This document shows, piece by piece, positions 28,180 to 39,414 of a stretch of 64,000 nucleotides of DNA. The position numbers were made by a program, and so were the translations under genes. The stretch comes from Planctomycetota bacterium (GTDB lineage: Bacteria; Planctomycetota; UBA8742; UBA2392). Within the stretch, counting starts at the first letter, position 1. Each line of letters starts with the position of its first letter. Location of the stretch: the NCBI GenBank assembly GCA_020638635.1, contig JACKIE010000014.1, positions 1-64,000 of the forward strand. Reading direction: 5' to 3'. Under the pieces are notes generated by a model. The model saw only the letters and a program-made list of their open reading frames with translations. It ran no database searches and had not been told where the DNA came from.

Positions 28180-31100
28180 ATGGTTGAGGCTGATCCCTTG
28201 CGGCATAAGGCTGTGCTGGCGGCTGTGCTGGCCGTGCAGCGCGGGTTCCTTTCGCCTGATGAGGCCGTGCGGGTTCTGGCCGATTTGAATCAAGGTGGCC
28301 CGACAGGATTGTCGGGCCCACCCGCGGACTCACCCTCCCCGCCCAATCCCATGCAGACTTTGCTGTCCGTAACTCCCAGTTCGGCCCAGGCGGAGATTGT
28401 TGCCGAGGTGGAATCCCTGGCCGCGCAGCCCCTGGCCGAAAGCCTGGCCTCCCTGGGTGTGGACGCACAGGCGCAGTCCACGCTCTTCTCGCTGAAACCC
28501 GACACCTCCTCCGAAGCCGCCACCAGGGCCCTTTCCAGCATCGCCGACCGGCGCGAGCGCGTGGCCGAGATGACCCGCCGACTGCCCGCCGCATCCGCCA
28601 GCGGCCGCTACCAGGTCAAGAAAGAGTTCGCGCGCGGCGGCATGGGCGTGATCTGGGTGGCGCTGGATACGGCCGTGGGGCGCGAGGTGGCGCTGAAAGA
28701 GCTGCTGCCACCGCAGGCCGGGCGCGGCACCAGCCACGTCAGCGACACGCCGGAGCTGGTCGAGCGCTTCCTGCGCGAGGCCAAGGTGACCGGCCAGCTC
28801 GAGCACCCGAACATCGTGCCGGTGTACGAAATCGCCGCGCGCGAGGACGGCTCGGTGTTCTACACCATGAAGCTGGTGCGCGGCCGCACCATGGCGCACC
28901 GGCTGCTGCAGATCCAGCACAGCGAGGCGAGCCCGCAGCAGAAACTGGCCGAGCGGCTGAAGCTGCTGGACGCCTTCACGGACGTGTGCAACGCGGTGGC
29001 CTACGCGCACAGCCGGGGCGTGATCCACCGCGACCTGAAGCCCGCGAACATCATGCTGGGCGACTTCGGCGAGACCATGGTGCTTGACTGGGGCCTGGCG
29101 CGGGTGCAGGGGCAGGAGGATTCCAGCACCATCAAGCGCCGCGCCGACGAGCGGGTGTTTTCGCCATCGCTGATGCAGGAAGACCCGGACAACCGCACGC
29201 TCGACGGCGCGATCCTCGGCACGCCCGCCTACATGCCGCCTGAGCAGGCCCGCGGCGAGCTCGACAAGCTGGACGAGCGCGCCGACGTGTACGCCCTGGG
29301 CGCGATCCTGTACGAACTGCTCTCCGGCCGACCGCCCTACCAGGGCGGCACGGCGCGCGACGTGCTGGCGAAAGTGCTGGTGCTTGAGCCGGACCCGCTG
29401 CCGCCGGAAGCGCCGCCGGACCTGGTCAGCCTGGCGAACAAGGCCATGGCGCGCGAGCCCGCCCAGCGCCTGGAGTCTGCCGAGAAGCTGGCCGCCGAGG
29501 TGCTGGCGTTCCGCGACGGGCGCGAGCTCAGCGTGTATCGCTACAGCTCGCGCGAGTTGCTGAAGCGCTTCGTGCGGCGCCATAAGGCGGCCGTGAGCGT
29601 GGCAGCCGTGGCGCTGCTGCTGGGCGTCGCGGGCGGGGTGTACGCCTTCAATCGCGTGATGGGAGAGCGCGACCAGGCGCGCATCAACCTGCAATCAGCG
29701 GAACGCGAGCGCGAGGCGCGCATCGCGACGGAATTGAAGCAGCAGCAGGAGCGCGACAAGCTGATCGAAACACGGCAGCAGGACATCACGGCGCAACGCC
29801 GGCGGCTGGACGGCCTGCAGGCGTCAAACCTGACGTCCGAGGCGACCACGCGCATCACCGAGCTGAAGGCCCGCGGCGCCGTGGACGGCGCCCTGGCGCC
29901 CGCGGACCGCGCCGAGAACGCACGCATCGTTTCGGGGCTGCTCGCCGTGGCGGCCGCGCAAGCCGACCTGATTCGCCTGGAAACGGCCCCGGTGGCGGGA
30001 CGCAGCCACGAGTTCGTGCCGGCGGAGGTGCTGGAAGCGGATCGCACCGTGCTGCGCACGACGCGATTGCGCGCGGCCGAGCTCGCGCTGCTGAACGACG
30101 ACTTCGCGCTGGCCGAGTTCATCGTGGAGGGCACGGAAACCGCCGAGCGCGCCGAGTGGCTGGGGCGCATCGAGGCCGGGCGCAGCGCGCTGCTGGCGCG
30201 GCACCGGCAGAAAATCGAAGAGGCGCTCGATGACGTTCGCCAGGGACTCGCCCGGCTGGACCGCCCCAGGGGCAGCATCCGCCTGGAGGATTACGTGATC
30301 CAGCTCAGCGCGTACCGGGAAACCCAGACGGTGGAGCTGCTGGCCGAGGCTCTGCGGCCTTTCGTCGAGCGCGCGCGGACGCACGGCGACAACGCCTTCT
30401 GGAACCAGGCCGAACGCGACGAGATCGTCTTGATCTGCCGCACGCTTGGCTACCTCGAGTTGCCCGACCTGACCGTGGCCGTGCTGGCGGCGTTCATGGC
30501 TGAAATCGAGGACGTTCGCCTTGCCATCGAGTGCGGCACGGCCCTGTGCCTGACATCCAGTGCCGCGGCATATGCGCCGCTGTCCAAGGCGCGGGAGCGG
30601 TTCAAGCCGGATAGCTACGTGTGGCGGCGCATCTCGCGATGGTTCAGCCGCGTCCCCGAACCGGCGGACCTGCCGCAACCCGCTACGGCCGGAGAGCTGG
30701 TGGAGCGCGCGGTGATCCGCAGTGAGCGCAACGACCGCGAGGGCGCCCTGCGCGACGTGGAAGCGGCGCTGCAGCTGGAGTCGGAAAATGTAAAAGCCAT
30801 GGTCTACAAGGCGCGCAACCTGTCGCCCAAGGACGCTATCCCGGTGTGTGAGCGGGCGCTGCAGATCGACCCCAGCTATGACAAAACCTATGTGGTGCTT
30901 GGCAACGGCTACTACCAGACAGGCCAGATCCAGAAGGCCATCGAGGCCACGCTCAAGGCCATTGAGCTGAACGCTGACAGCGCGACGCATCACATAAACG
31001 CCGGTTTCTACCTCCAGCGAGACGGCCAGTCAGACGCGGCCCTTGAGCACTACAACATCGCGGCGCGGCTTGAACCCATGGAAGCGCTGGTCTACACGAA

Positions 31101-31539
31101 CCGCGCTGCGCTGTACCTCGGTCGCAAGATGTACGATGAGGCGGCCGCGGACCTGTCGCGCGCGATCGACCTTGATCCGCTGCGCGTTGAGGCCTGGTTG
31201 AACCGGGGCATCGCAAGATTCGAGACCGGGGACACGTTCGGCGCGCTGGAGGACGTCAACCGCGCGCTGGAAGTGCTACCCGGCTACGCCTGGGGCGTGA
31301 ACTTCCGCTCGATGGTGTACCGGAGGATGGAGCGCAACCAGGAGGCGCTGGACGACCTGAACTACCTGCTGCCCGGCTGGGCCCACGTTTTCACCGACGC
31401 GTACCGCAGGCGTGGCGATGTCAGGCTCACGCTCAAGGACGAAGCCGGCGCGTTGCAGGATTACCGCAAATACCTCGAGAACCAGCCCGACGCCGAAGAC
31501 CGCGCCGAGGTGGAAGCGCTGGTGGCGGAACTGGAGTGA
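28180..31539 (+). CDS. Ser/Thr protein kinase with membrane helix and C-terminal TPRs
   Basis: 1119 residues from ATG 28180. N-terminal linker (1-140), Hanks-type kinase domain (about 142-430) with glycine loop FARGGMGVIW, VALKEL lysine, catalytic loop VIHRDLKPANIML near 280, DWG in place of DFG (LDWGLARV) and the APE-like MPPEQ. Then a single membrane helix (AAVSVAAVALLLGVAGGVYA, about 470-492), a coiled coil rich in Glu/Arg/Gln, a helical region and about seven TPRs at 837-1115. It is probably a receptor-like kinase that phosphorylates cytoplasmic targets. A small palindrome (28294-28322) is inserted in the N-terminal linker. An upstream in-frame start lies in repeat DNA and is rejected. 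Confidence 0.93.
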   Translation: MVEADPLRHKAVLAAVLAVQRGFLSPDEAVRVLADLNQGGPTGLSGPPADSPSPPNPMQTLLSVTPSSAQAEIVAEVESLAAQPLAESLASLGVDAQAQSTLFSLKPDTSSEAATRALSSIADRRERVAEMTRRLPAASASGRYQVKKEFARGGMGVIWVALDTAVGREVALKELLPPQAGRGTSHVSDTPELVERFLREAKVTGQLEHPNIVPVYEIAAREDGSVFYTMKLVRGRTMAHRLLQIQHSEASPQQKLAERLKLLDAFTDVCNAVAYAHSRGVIHRDLKPANIMLGDFGETMVLDWGLARVQGQEDSSTIKRRADERVFSPSLMQEDPDNRTLDGAILGTPAYMPPEQARGELDKLDERADVYALGAILYELLSGRPPYQGGTARDVLAKVLVLEPDPLPPEAPPDLVSLANKAMAREPAQRLESAEKLAAEVLAFRDGRELSVYRYSSRELLKRFVRRHKAAVSVAAVALLLGVAGGVYAFNRVMGERDQARINLQSAEREREARIATELKQQQERDKLIETRQQDITAQRRRLDGLQASNLTSEATTRITELKARGAVDGALAPADRAENARIVSGLLAVAAAQADLIRLETAPVAGRSHEFVPAEVLEADRTVLRTTRLRAAELALLNDDFALAEFIVEGTETAERAEWLGRIEAGRSALLARHRQKIEEALDDVRQGLARLDRPRGSIRLEDYVIQLSAYRETQTVELLAEALRPFVERARTHGDNAFWNQAERDEIVLICRTLGYLELPDLTVAVLAAFMAEIEDVRLAIECGTALCLTSSAAAYAPLSKARERFKPDSYVWRRISRWFSRVPEPADLPQPATAGELVERAVIRSERNDREGALRDVEAALQLESENVKAMVYKARNLSPKDAIPVCERALQIDPSYDKTYVVLGNGYYQTGQIQKAIEATLKAIELNADSATHHINAGFYLQRDGQSDAALEHYNIAARLEPMEALVYTNRAALYLGRKMYDEAAADLSRAIDLDPLRVEAWLNRGIARFETGDTFGALEDVNRALEVLPGYAWGVNFRSMVYRRMERNQEALDDLNYLLPGWAHVFTDAYRRRGDVRLTLKDEAGALQDYRKYLENQPDAEDRAEVEALVAELE
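28294..28322. repeat. Small palindrome inside the kinase gene
   Basis: GGTGGCCCGACAGGATTGTC followed by GGGCCCACC: an 11-base stem with one bulge. It encodes GGPTGLSGPP in the kinase linker. Confidence 0.6.
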
Positions 31540-31543
31540 GGTC

Positions 31544-32662
31544 CTACTTGATCAGCGCGCGCCACTCCTTGGGCACCGCCTGCACGGGTCGGATGTAGCT
31601 GAGAAACTCCATGGTTTCCGGGTCGTGCAGCGTCTCGGTGGGGATGCCGCACAGCTCGCCCTTGGCGTTGATGGTGGTGCCGCCGGAGTTGCCGGCGCTG
31701 ACCAGGCAATCCGACTTGTACCACTGCAGCTCGCCCTTGCTGCTCTCGAAGCCGCTGATCACCCCGCGCGTGAGCGTGATGCTGGTCAAGCTGCGCGCGC
31801 CGCCGATGGCCGGGTAGCCCAGGCTGCGCAGCTCGTCGCCCAGCTCGCCCTCACCTGCTGCCAACGGCAGCCATACGAAGTCGGGCTTCTCGATCGGGTT
31901 GCCGTCCAGGTCGGTCTTGAGCTGCAACAGGGCGAGATCCAGCCCCTCGTCTTCCTTTAACACTTCGGCGATGTGCGTCTGCAGCGGCGTCTCGCGCGCC
32001 GAGCGCGTGAACGAAACCCACACGCGCTTGAGCGCCTTGCCGTCCTCGCCCTCGATCACGTGCCGGTTGGTGAGGATCAGCCCCGAGGCGCTGATCACCG
32101 TGCCGCTGCCGCCGGCCCCTTCCTCGGTGTACAGCATCACGCAGGCCGCCACCGCGCGCTGCAGCGGCGTGAGCGAAACCATGGGCGCAAACGGTAGCGC
32201 GGGCGTGTCCAGCTTCGGCTTGGCGTTGAAGCTGAGCAGGATGTCGAAGCTTACTTCTTCTTCGTCGTAGGCCGCGAAGGAGCCCGCGTAGACGTACCAG
32301 GCGCCGGGCTTCAGGCCGTCCTTTTTAGTGAAGGCGAGCACCTCGTTGATGCGGGCCGTCATGGACTCGCAGATTGAGTGTTCATCCAGGTCGTCCACGC
32401 TTTCCAGCTTGTCGTCGCACAGGGCGAGGTCGATGTCGGCCGTAGCGTCGAGCACATTGAGATAGACGGCGCTGGTGCCATCGGGGACGCTGACTTTGAA
32501 GCCCTGCAGGTCAGTGGTGCCGGAGCGTAGCTCCACGTGCAGTTTTTCGCCGGCCTTCAGGTCGAGCAGCTTCGCCGCGATCTGGATTTCGTACTCGTCA
32601 TCCTGGGCAGTGGCAACACCGAGCAGCAAAGGCAGCAGCAAGCAGGCGGCAAGCACGCGCAT
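31544..32662 (-). CDS. Secreted trypsin-like serine protease (S1/DegP type)
   Basis: 372 residues from ATG 32662 (CAGGAG just upstream); longer upstream starts lack support. Signal peptide MRVLAACLLLPLLLGVATAQ. An N-terminal beta domain of about 160 residues precedes a chymotrypsin-fold protease with the catalytic triad visible: His in LTNRHVIEG, Asp in GLDLALLQL, Ser in SAGNSGGTTIN. No PDZ domain follows. It probably acts in the periplasm in protein quality control or processing. It ends just after the convergent kinase gene (4 bases apart) and faces away from clpC. Confidence 0.9.
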   Translation of the reverse strand: MRVLAACLLLPLLLGVATAQDDEYEIQIAAKLLDLKAGEKLHVELRSGTTDLQGFKVSVPDGTSAVYLNVLDATADIDLALCDDKLESVDDLDEHSICESMTARINEVLAFTKKDGLKPGAWYVYAGSFAAYDEEEVSFDILLSFNAKPKLDTPALPFAPMVSLTPLQRAVAACVMLYTEEGAGGSGTVISASGLILTNRHVIEGEDGKALKRVWVSFTRSARETPLQTHIAEVLKEDEGLDLALLQLKTDLDGNPIEKPDFVWLPLAAGEGELGDELRSLGYPAIGGARSLTSITLTRGVISGFESSKGELQWYKSDCLVSAGNSGGTTINAKGELCGIPTETLHDPETMEFLSYIRPVQAVPKEWRALIK

Positions 32663-32729
32663 GGGAGGCTCCTGTGGAAACAAGCCGCGAAGCATAGCCA
32701 CGGTCAGGCACGGCACAAAGCGACTAAAC

Positions 32730-32960
32730 AGAAGCCCGCCATGCCAATGGTGGGCTTTGGTTCGAAGTGTGTTCGGCGCTCGTATCCGGATTTGGACATT
32801 CTTCGCGCGCCGACGCAAAACCCGCCGTTAGCACGGCGGGCTTGGGTTTGGTGTGGCACGACCCTGCCATAACCGCAGGGTTGTTCACAAACCTGCCCCG
32901 GTGGCGGGGTTTTGGGCTGCAAACGGCCTTCTGGCTTGGGCATGGGGTTTGCACCCCTTA
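32730..32960. other. Cluster of four to five hairpins in a divergent intergenic region
   Basis: The 492-base gap 32663-33154 lies between the divergent protease and clpC starts. It contains AAGCCCGCCA/TGGTGGGCTT (32733-32757), CCCGCCGT/ACGGCGGG (about 32821-32840), ACCCTGC/GCAGGGT (about 32861-32881), CCCCG/CGGGG (about 32897-32910) and GCAAAC/GTTTGC ends (32919-32952). Several are followed by short T or A tracts, like terminators. 32961-33154 holds the clpC leader with an AGAGGCGG ribosome site and a TTGACG at 33067. Confidence 0.6.
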
Positions 32961-33154
32961 ATCCCGCAGTGAAACCGGAATCACCCTCGCCTCAATGGCG
33001 TTCTTTCCACAACGCATGGCGGGCAAATCCGGGCTCACCGCGCGAAATCCTTGCAGCGCCCGTCGTTGACGCCCTTTCGGCCTACGGCTACCGTTGTGAT
33101 AGAAGATAACTACAGCCTCCGGGGGCCGTTGAAGCCGGAGATCAGAGGCGGAAC

Positions 33155-35740
<2,586 letters not shown>

Positions 35741-35759
35741 CCTTCACGCCAGATAAAGC

Positions 35760-35787
35760 AAAGCCCGGCCTGTGCGGCCGGGCTTTT
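35760..35787. terminator. Bidirectional terminator after clpC
   Basis: AAAGCCCGGCC / GGCCGGGCTTT with a 5-base loop and one further T, between convergent clpC and the membrane protein gene. Confidence 0.88.
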
Positions 35788-35801
35788 CAGTTTGCAACTG
35801 C

Positions 35802-36842
35802 TCAGTCCTGCTGCTTTTTCAGCGGCGTGGCCAGCGCCTGCGACAGCATGTTGCTGCGCCCGGCCATGACCTCCACCTCCTGCGGTTCGCCCTTCTGGTC
35901 GCCGCTGGCGCACCAGACCGTGAATACCCCGGGCGGCACGCGCTTGATTACGAAGCGTCCGAACTGGTCCGTCATCGCGTTGCCGTTCCAGTCCGTGGCG
36001 GCCGCGACGGCCAGCGCAATCTGTACGCTGTCTGGTTGCAGGCGCAGGCTGTCCGGGTCGATGGTGTTCAGCTTGCCGGTGCAGTACACGTTGGTCCCGG
36101 ACACTGTGGAGCCCTCGGAGTCAACGACCTCGCCCTCGATCGTGGTGTCCGCCGAGAAGGCGTGCAGCTGAAGCTCGATCGGGCGCTCCGGGTCCGGCGT
36201 CATCACGTTGCTCATGCAGTAGCCGGTGCGCGTGGCTGCTACCGCGAACTCGGTGATTTCGCCGTCACGCGGCGCGTATTGGATGGCCATGGAGAAGCGC
36301 CCGTCCTTGCCCGTGGTCACGCCGCGCACCGATTCCATGGTGGGGGTGCCGCCTTCGGCGGAGCGCACGATGTAGACCGCCACACTCGCGCCGCTGAGCG
36401 GCTGGCGGTCCTGGTCCACAACGGTGCCGAATGCCACCGCTTCGCCGGCCTCACCGCCCAGGACTGAGGCGATGCCGACCTTGGTTGGCTTCGGGTAGCC
36501 GTGGGCTTCCGGGCCCGGGGCGGGTTTTTCTTCGGGTTTGGGTTCCGGCTTGGGCTCAGGCTTGGGTTCCGGCTCGGGCGCGGGCTCCGGTTTGGGTTCG
36601 GGACGCGGTCCCGGTTCCGGCCCTGGTTTCGGCCTGGGCTGAGGCTGTGGCTCAGGCGCCGGCTGGTTGGTCGGCTGCAGGGTGGCGGCGTTGCCTGCCG
36701 GCTTTTTCGGCTCAAGCTCCGCTACGCGCGGCTTGGGCACCGGCCGCGGCGCGTCATCGGCCAGCATGAAGTAAACGGCCACACCGGCGCCGGCAACCAG
36801 CAGCACGATCAGGATGATCAGGCCAATCGGGGATTTACGCAT
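35802..36842 (-). CDS. Membrane-anchored protein with Pro-rich linker and carboxypeptidase-regulatory-like domains
   Basis: 346 residues. One N-terminal membrane helix (PIGLIILIVLLVAGAGVAVY), then a long Pro/Glu/Lys linker (residues about 55-110, PEPKPEPKPEP type), then one or two Ig-like carboxypeptidase-regulatory-like domains (VVDQDRQPLSGASVAVYIV, GEVVDSEGSTVSGTNVYC, DQFGRFVIKRVPPGVFTV). The architecture is N-in with a large extracytoplasmic part, like the FecR-like protein and the protein at 44119. On the minus strand TACAAT lies about 42 bases upstream with GGGAGGT after it. Function unknown; probably cell envelope. Confidence 0.75.
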   Translation of the reverse strand: MRKSPIGLIILIVLLVAGAGVAVYFMLADDAPRPVPKPRVAELEPKKPAGNAATLQPTNQPAPEPQPQPRPKPGPEPGPRPEPKPEPAPEPEPKPEPKPEPKPEEKPAPGPEAHGYPKPTKVGIASVLGGEAGEAVAFGTVVDQDRQPLSGASVAVYIVRSAEGGTPTMESVRGVTTGKDGRFSMAIQYAPRDGEITEFAVAATRTGYCMSNVMTPDPERPIELQLHAFSADTTIEGEVVDSEGSTVSGTNVYCTGKLNTIDPDSLRLQPDSVQIALAVAAATDWNGNAMTDQFGRFVIKRVPPGVFTVWCASGDQKGEPQEVEVMAGRSNMLSQALATPLKKQQD

Positions 36843-36984
36843 AGGAATGGAACGAACGTGCGGGACCTCCCGATTGTAGAAAGGGCCAGATCAGCGCAAC
36901 AGGCGGCAGGAGCCGGGCGTAAACGGAGCGGTTGAGCTGATCCCGCCCAGGATCAGCCCGCGTTGCCAAGGCTTCGGCGGGCAC

Positions 36985-37020
36985 CAATGAAATCACCCGC
37001 TTGCGCGGGTGATTTCATTG
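36985..37020. terminator. 16-base-stem hairpin at the 3' end of tRNA-Ala
   Basis: CAATGAAATCACCCGC / GCGGGTGATTTCATTG with a 4-base loop. The outer bases overlap the encoded CCA of the tRNA. It has no U-tract, so it may be a processing or REP-like structure rather than a terminator. The remaining 36843-36984 shows nothing notable. Confidence 0.6.
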
Positions 37021-37094
37021 GTGGACCCGAGGGGATTCGAACCCCTGACCTATGCATTGCGAACGCATCGCTCTACCAACTGAGCTACGGGCCC
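37019..37094 (-). tRNA. tRNA-Ala (anticodon CGC)
   Basis: 76 bases with encoded CCA. Acceptor stem GGGCCCG/CGGGTCC (one G-T pair), D-arm TAGCTCAGTTGGTAGAGC, anticodon arm ATGCG-TTCGCAA-TGCAT giving CGC, and T-arm with GGTTCGAATCC. A complete cloverleaf. Confidence 0.95.
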
Positions 37095-37238
37095 ACGGCA
37101 GGCCGAAAACGTACATTCCCTGCCTTAAACGGCAACAGGGCGGACGAAGGTTGCAGCGCCGCCCGCTCCGGCGCTAACCTCAGGCCCGGCCTGGGCGGGA
37201 ATCGAACCCACCCGCCGGAATCCATGGAAAGGAGAGTT

Positions 37239-37631
37239 ATGCGGCGAATCAGCGTCTTTCTGGTGCTGCTCCTGGCGGGCTGCGGCGGCGCGGGCAACAC
37301 GGCAGCACCCAATGTACCCGCAGGAAACCAGGACAAGCCGGCCGAAGACCCGGCGGAGCAGGCAAAACTCAAGCAGGCACGGAGTGACATGCTGCAGATA
37401 AAGGAAGGCGTCGAAAACTACTGGTTCGACCGGGGCCACTACCCGCTTGAGCTGGAGGACATCGCCAAGCTGACGGGAAACCCGATTCCCACGGACCCCT
37501 TCGGCGCGCCCTACAAGTATGAGCCGGAGCAGTTCGAATACACCATCACCTGCCTCGGCAGCGACGGCAAGGAAGGCGGCAGCGGCCCCGCCAGGGACAT
37601 CGTGCTCACGAAAGAAGGCTTCCGCGACTAA
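37239..37631 (+). CDS. Lipoprotein with GspG-like C-terminal domain
   Basis: 130 residues with AAGGAGA upstream. Lipobox LLLAGC near residue 15, then a Pro/Glu linker. The segment DMLQIKEGVENYWFDRGHYP through PTDPFGAPYKYE and ITCLGSDGKEGG is the soluble core of type II pseudopilin GspG (calcium-loop region), but without the N-terminal prepilin helix. It is therefore a lipid-anchored domain rather than a pilin. It stands alone between tRNA-Ala and the hydrolase gene. Function unknown. Confidence 0.75.
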   Translation: MRRISVFLVLLLAGCGGAGNTAAPNVPAGNQDKPAEDPAEQAKLKQARSDMLQIKEGVENYWFDRGHYPLELEDIAKLTGNPIPTDPFGAPYKYEPEQFEYTITCLGSDGKEGGSGPARDIVLTKEGFRD

Positions 37632-37722
37632 GCCCGCCGGCTGACCTTCCCCGTTAGATTCCGGCCGCGAAACACACTAGGATTACGCCCCGCGCGGGGT
37701 TCGTTTGTCATTGGGAGACGTG

Positions 37723-38907
37723 ATGAAGAAACTTGCCTGGCTGATCCTGCCCGCCCTGCTGCTTGCCTACGCGCCCGTCCAGGCGCAACAGGCCGAGAAG
37801 AAGGACTTCCCCGCCCGCAACGCCAAGGCCACGGCGCCCGACCGGCAGCCCGAGGACGGCCCCGGCGGCGGCAAGTACGCCCACGCCAAGGTCGAAACCC
37901 ACGAGGCCCTCGAGGCCGGCGAGCACTACTGGCTTTACACACCCGCCGAGCCCGTGCCCGAAAAAGCCCCCGTCATCGCGTTCATCCACGGCTACGGCCA
38001 GCTCAACCCGGAAGGCTACGACGCCTGGCTCGAGCACCTGTGCCGGCGCGGCAACATCGTGATCTACCCCCAGTACCAGGCCCATGGGCTTGAGCCGCCG
38101 GCCAACTACGCCCCCAACTGCGCCACCAGCATCCTCGACGCCTTCAAGTACCTCGAGGCCGACAAGACCCGCGTGCAGCCCATCAAGGAAAAGTTCGCCA
38201 TCGCCGGCCACAGCGCGGGCGGCGTGACTACCGCGAACCTGGCCGCCGACTGGGAAAGCCTGAAGCTGCCCAAGCCGAAGGCCGTAATGCCCGTGCAGCC
38301 CGGCCGCGCGTTCAGCTGTAACTGCGAGGCGCAGAAGAACGGGCTGATTCCGCTCTCGGATTTCGCCGGCATCCCCGAGGAAGCCCTGTTGCTCAGCGTG
38401 TTCAGCGACAGCGACCACACCGTGGGAGCCTGGTGCGCCAAGGAGTTCTTCGTCAAGGCCACCAAGGTGAAGGCCGAGAACAAGAACCTGGTCGAGTTCA
38501 TCAGCAGCGACTACGGCAAAAAGTCCATCGTCGCCACCCACCAGACGCCGGCCGCGCCCGCCACCCGGGCCGAAATGCTGGACGTGTGGGACTGGTACGG
38601 CTACTGGAAGCTGCTCGACGGCCTGACCGACGCCGCCTTCCACGGCAAGAACCGCGAGTACGCGCTGGGCGACACGCCCCAGCAGAAGGACATGGGCAGC
38701 TACAGCGACGGCCGTCCGTTCGAGAAGCTGAAGGTCTGGAAGGGCGACGCGGAGATCAACCCGGACGAGGAGTACAAACCGGTGTTCGACCGCAACGGCA
38801 ACCGCAACCAGAAGCCCCCCGAGCCCAAGGAAGCCGAGCCCAAAAAGGAAAAGCCCGCCGAAACCCCCGGCCGTAAGGAAGACAAGGAAGAGGAAGAAGA
38901 GTTCTAG
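37723..38907 (+). CDS. Secreted alpha/beta-hydrolase
   Basis: 394 residues from ATG 37723 with GGGAGA upstream. Signal peptide MKKLAWLILPALLLAYAPVQA. The alpha/beta-hydrolase core has an oxyanion-hole strand VIAFIHGYGQ and nucleophile elbow IAGHSAGGVTTA; a likely acid and His follow in FSDSDHTVG. PAPXXX-type lipase or PET-esterase-like enzymes share this layout. The C-terminal 60 residues are charged and low-complexity (EPKEAEPKKEKPAE, DKEEEEEF). It is probably periplasmic. Substrate cannot be inferred. Confidence 0.8.
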   Translation: MKKLAWLILPALLLAYAPVQAQQAEKKDFPARNAKATAPDRQPEDGPGGGKYAHAKVETHEALEAGEHYWLYTPAEPVPEKAPVIAFIHGYGQLNPEGYDAWLEHLCRRGNIVIYPQYQAHGLEPPANYAPNCATSILDAFKYLEADKTRVQPIKEKFAIAGHSAGGVTTANLAADWESLKLPKPKAVMPVQPGRAFSCNCEAQKNGLIPLSDFAGIPEEALLLSVFSDSDHTVGAWCAKEFFVKATKVKAENKNLVEFISSDYGKKSIVATHQTPAAPATRAEMLDVWDWYGYWKLLDGLTDAAFHGKNREYALGDTPQQKDMGSYSDGRPFEKLKVWKGDAEINPDEEYKPVFDRNGNRNQKPPEPKEAEPKKEKPAETPGRKEDKEEEEEF

Positions 38908-38992
38908 GCCGAGAACATGGGGTTAGTGGCGCGGACAGTTAGCGCAGCGAACCAACCTGCCCGGTTGGCTTACCGGCGACTGCAAAAGCTTG

Positions 38993-39073
38993 TTAACCAC
39001 GAAGGACCACGAAGAACCACGAAGTAAAACAACCCCATCGTTCTTCGTGGCCCTTGGTGGTCCTTCGTGGTTT
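38993..39073. repeat. CACGAAG hairpin repeat with conserved flanks
   Basis: TTAACCACGAAGGACCACGA continuing to 39024 pairs with TTCTTCGTGGCCCTTGGTGG onward (39041-39073). The flanks GACTGCAAAAGCTTG (left) and CATCAGCAGTCAGTTTCGA ... AGATCAGT (right, to 39134) recur beside the copy at 51380, so the element is about 155 bases, not just the hairpin. Confidence 0.8.
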
Positions 39074-39137
39074 ACCGCATTTGCTTTTTGCATCAGCAGT
39101 CAGTTTCGAGTTCAAGGGTTGGTACAAAGATCAGTCA

Positions 39138-39212
39138 TGCAGGGGTGGCATCATGGCGCATGCCGACTCGAAAGTGTAGCTCAGCGGAACGGCAGCAGAC
39201 GCGCCGGATGAT
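39138..39212 (+). other. Degenerate tRNA-like segments before tRNA-Leu
   Basis: GCAGGGGTGGCATCATGGC at 39138 copies the first 11 bases of the tRNA-Leu gene (GCAGGGGTGGC), and AGTGTAGCTCAGCGGAACGG at 39173 resembles a tRNA D-arm followed by GCAGACGCGCCGG, which again matches tRNA-Leu (GCAGACGCGCTGG). These look like partial, decayed duplications of tRNA 5' halves. Confidence 0.45.
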
Positions 39213-39297
39213 GCAGGGGTGGCGAAATTGGCAGACGCGCTGGATTTAGGTTCCAGTGGGGCAACCCGTGCGGGTTCAAGTCCCGCCCCCTGCACCA
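39213..39297 (+). tRNA. tRNA-Leu (anticodon UAG)
   Basis: 85 bases with encoded CCA. Acceptor GCAGGGG/CCCCTGC; anticodon arm CTGGA-TTTAGGT-TCCAG giving TAG; long variable arm (TGGGGCAACCCG), class II as expected for Leu; T-arm CGGGTTCAAGTCCCG. Confidence 0.95.
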
Positions 39298-39300
39298 GTC

Positions 39301-39353
39301 CGTAGGGGCCGCCCCATGTGGCGGCCCGGGTGGGCAGATAGGCCCGCCCCTAC
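39301..39353. repeat. GTAGGGGCC hairpin element after tRNA-Leu
   Basis: CCGTAGGGGCCGCCCCATGT ... GGCCCGCCCCTACC, starting three bases after the tRNA CCA. Same family as 7093 and 24613. Confidence 0.75.
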
Positions 39354-39414
39354 CGGTTGCCCAACCGGCGCACATCGGTTTATAACCGGGCCAAACAAGC
39401 CGCGGGAATGCGCC

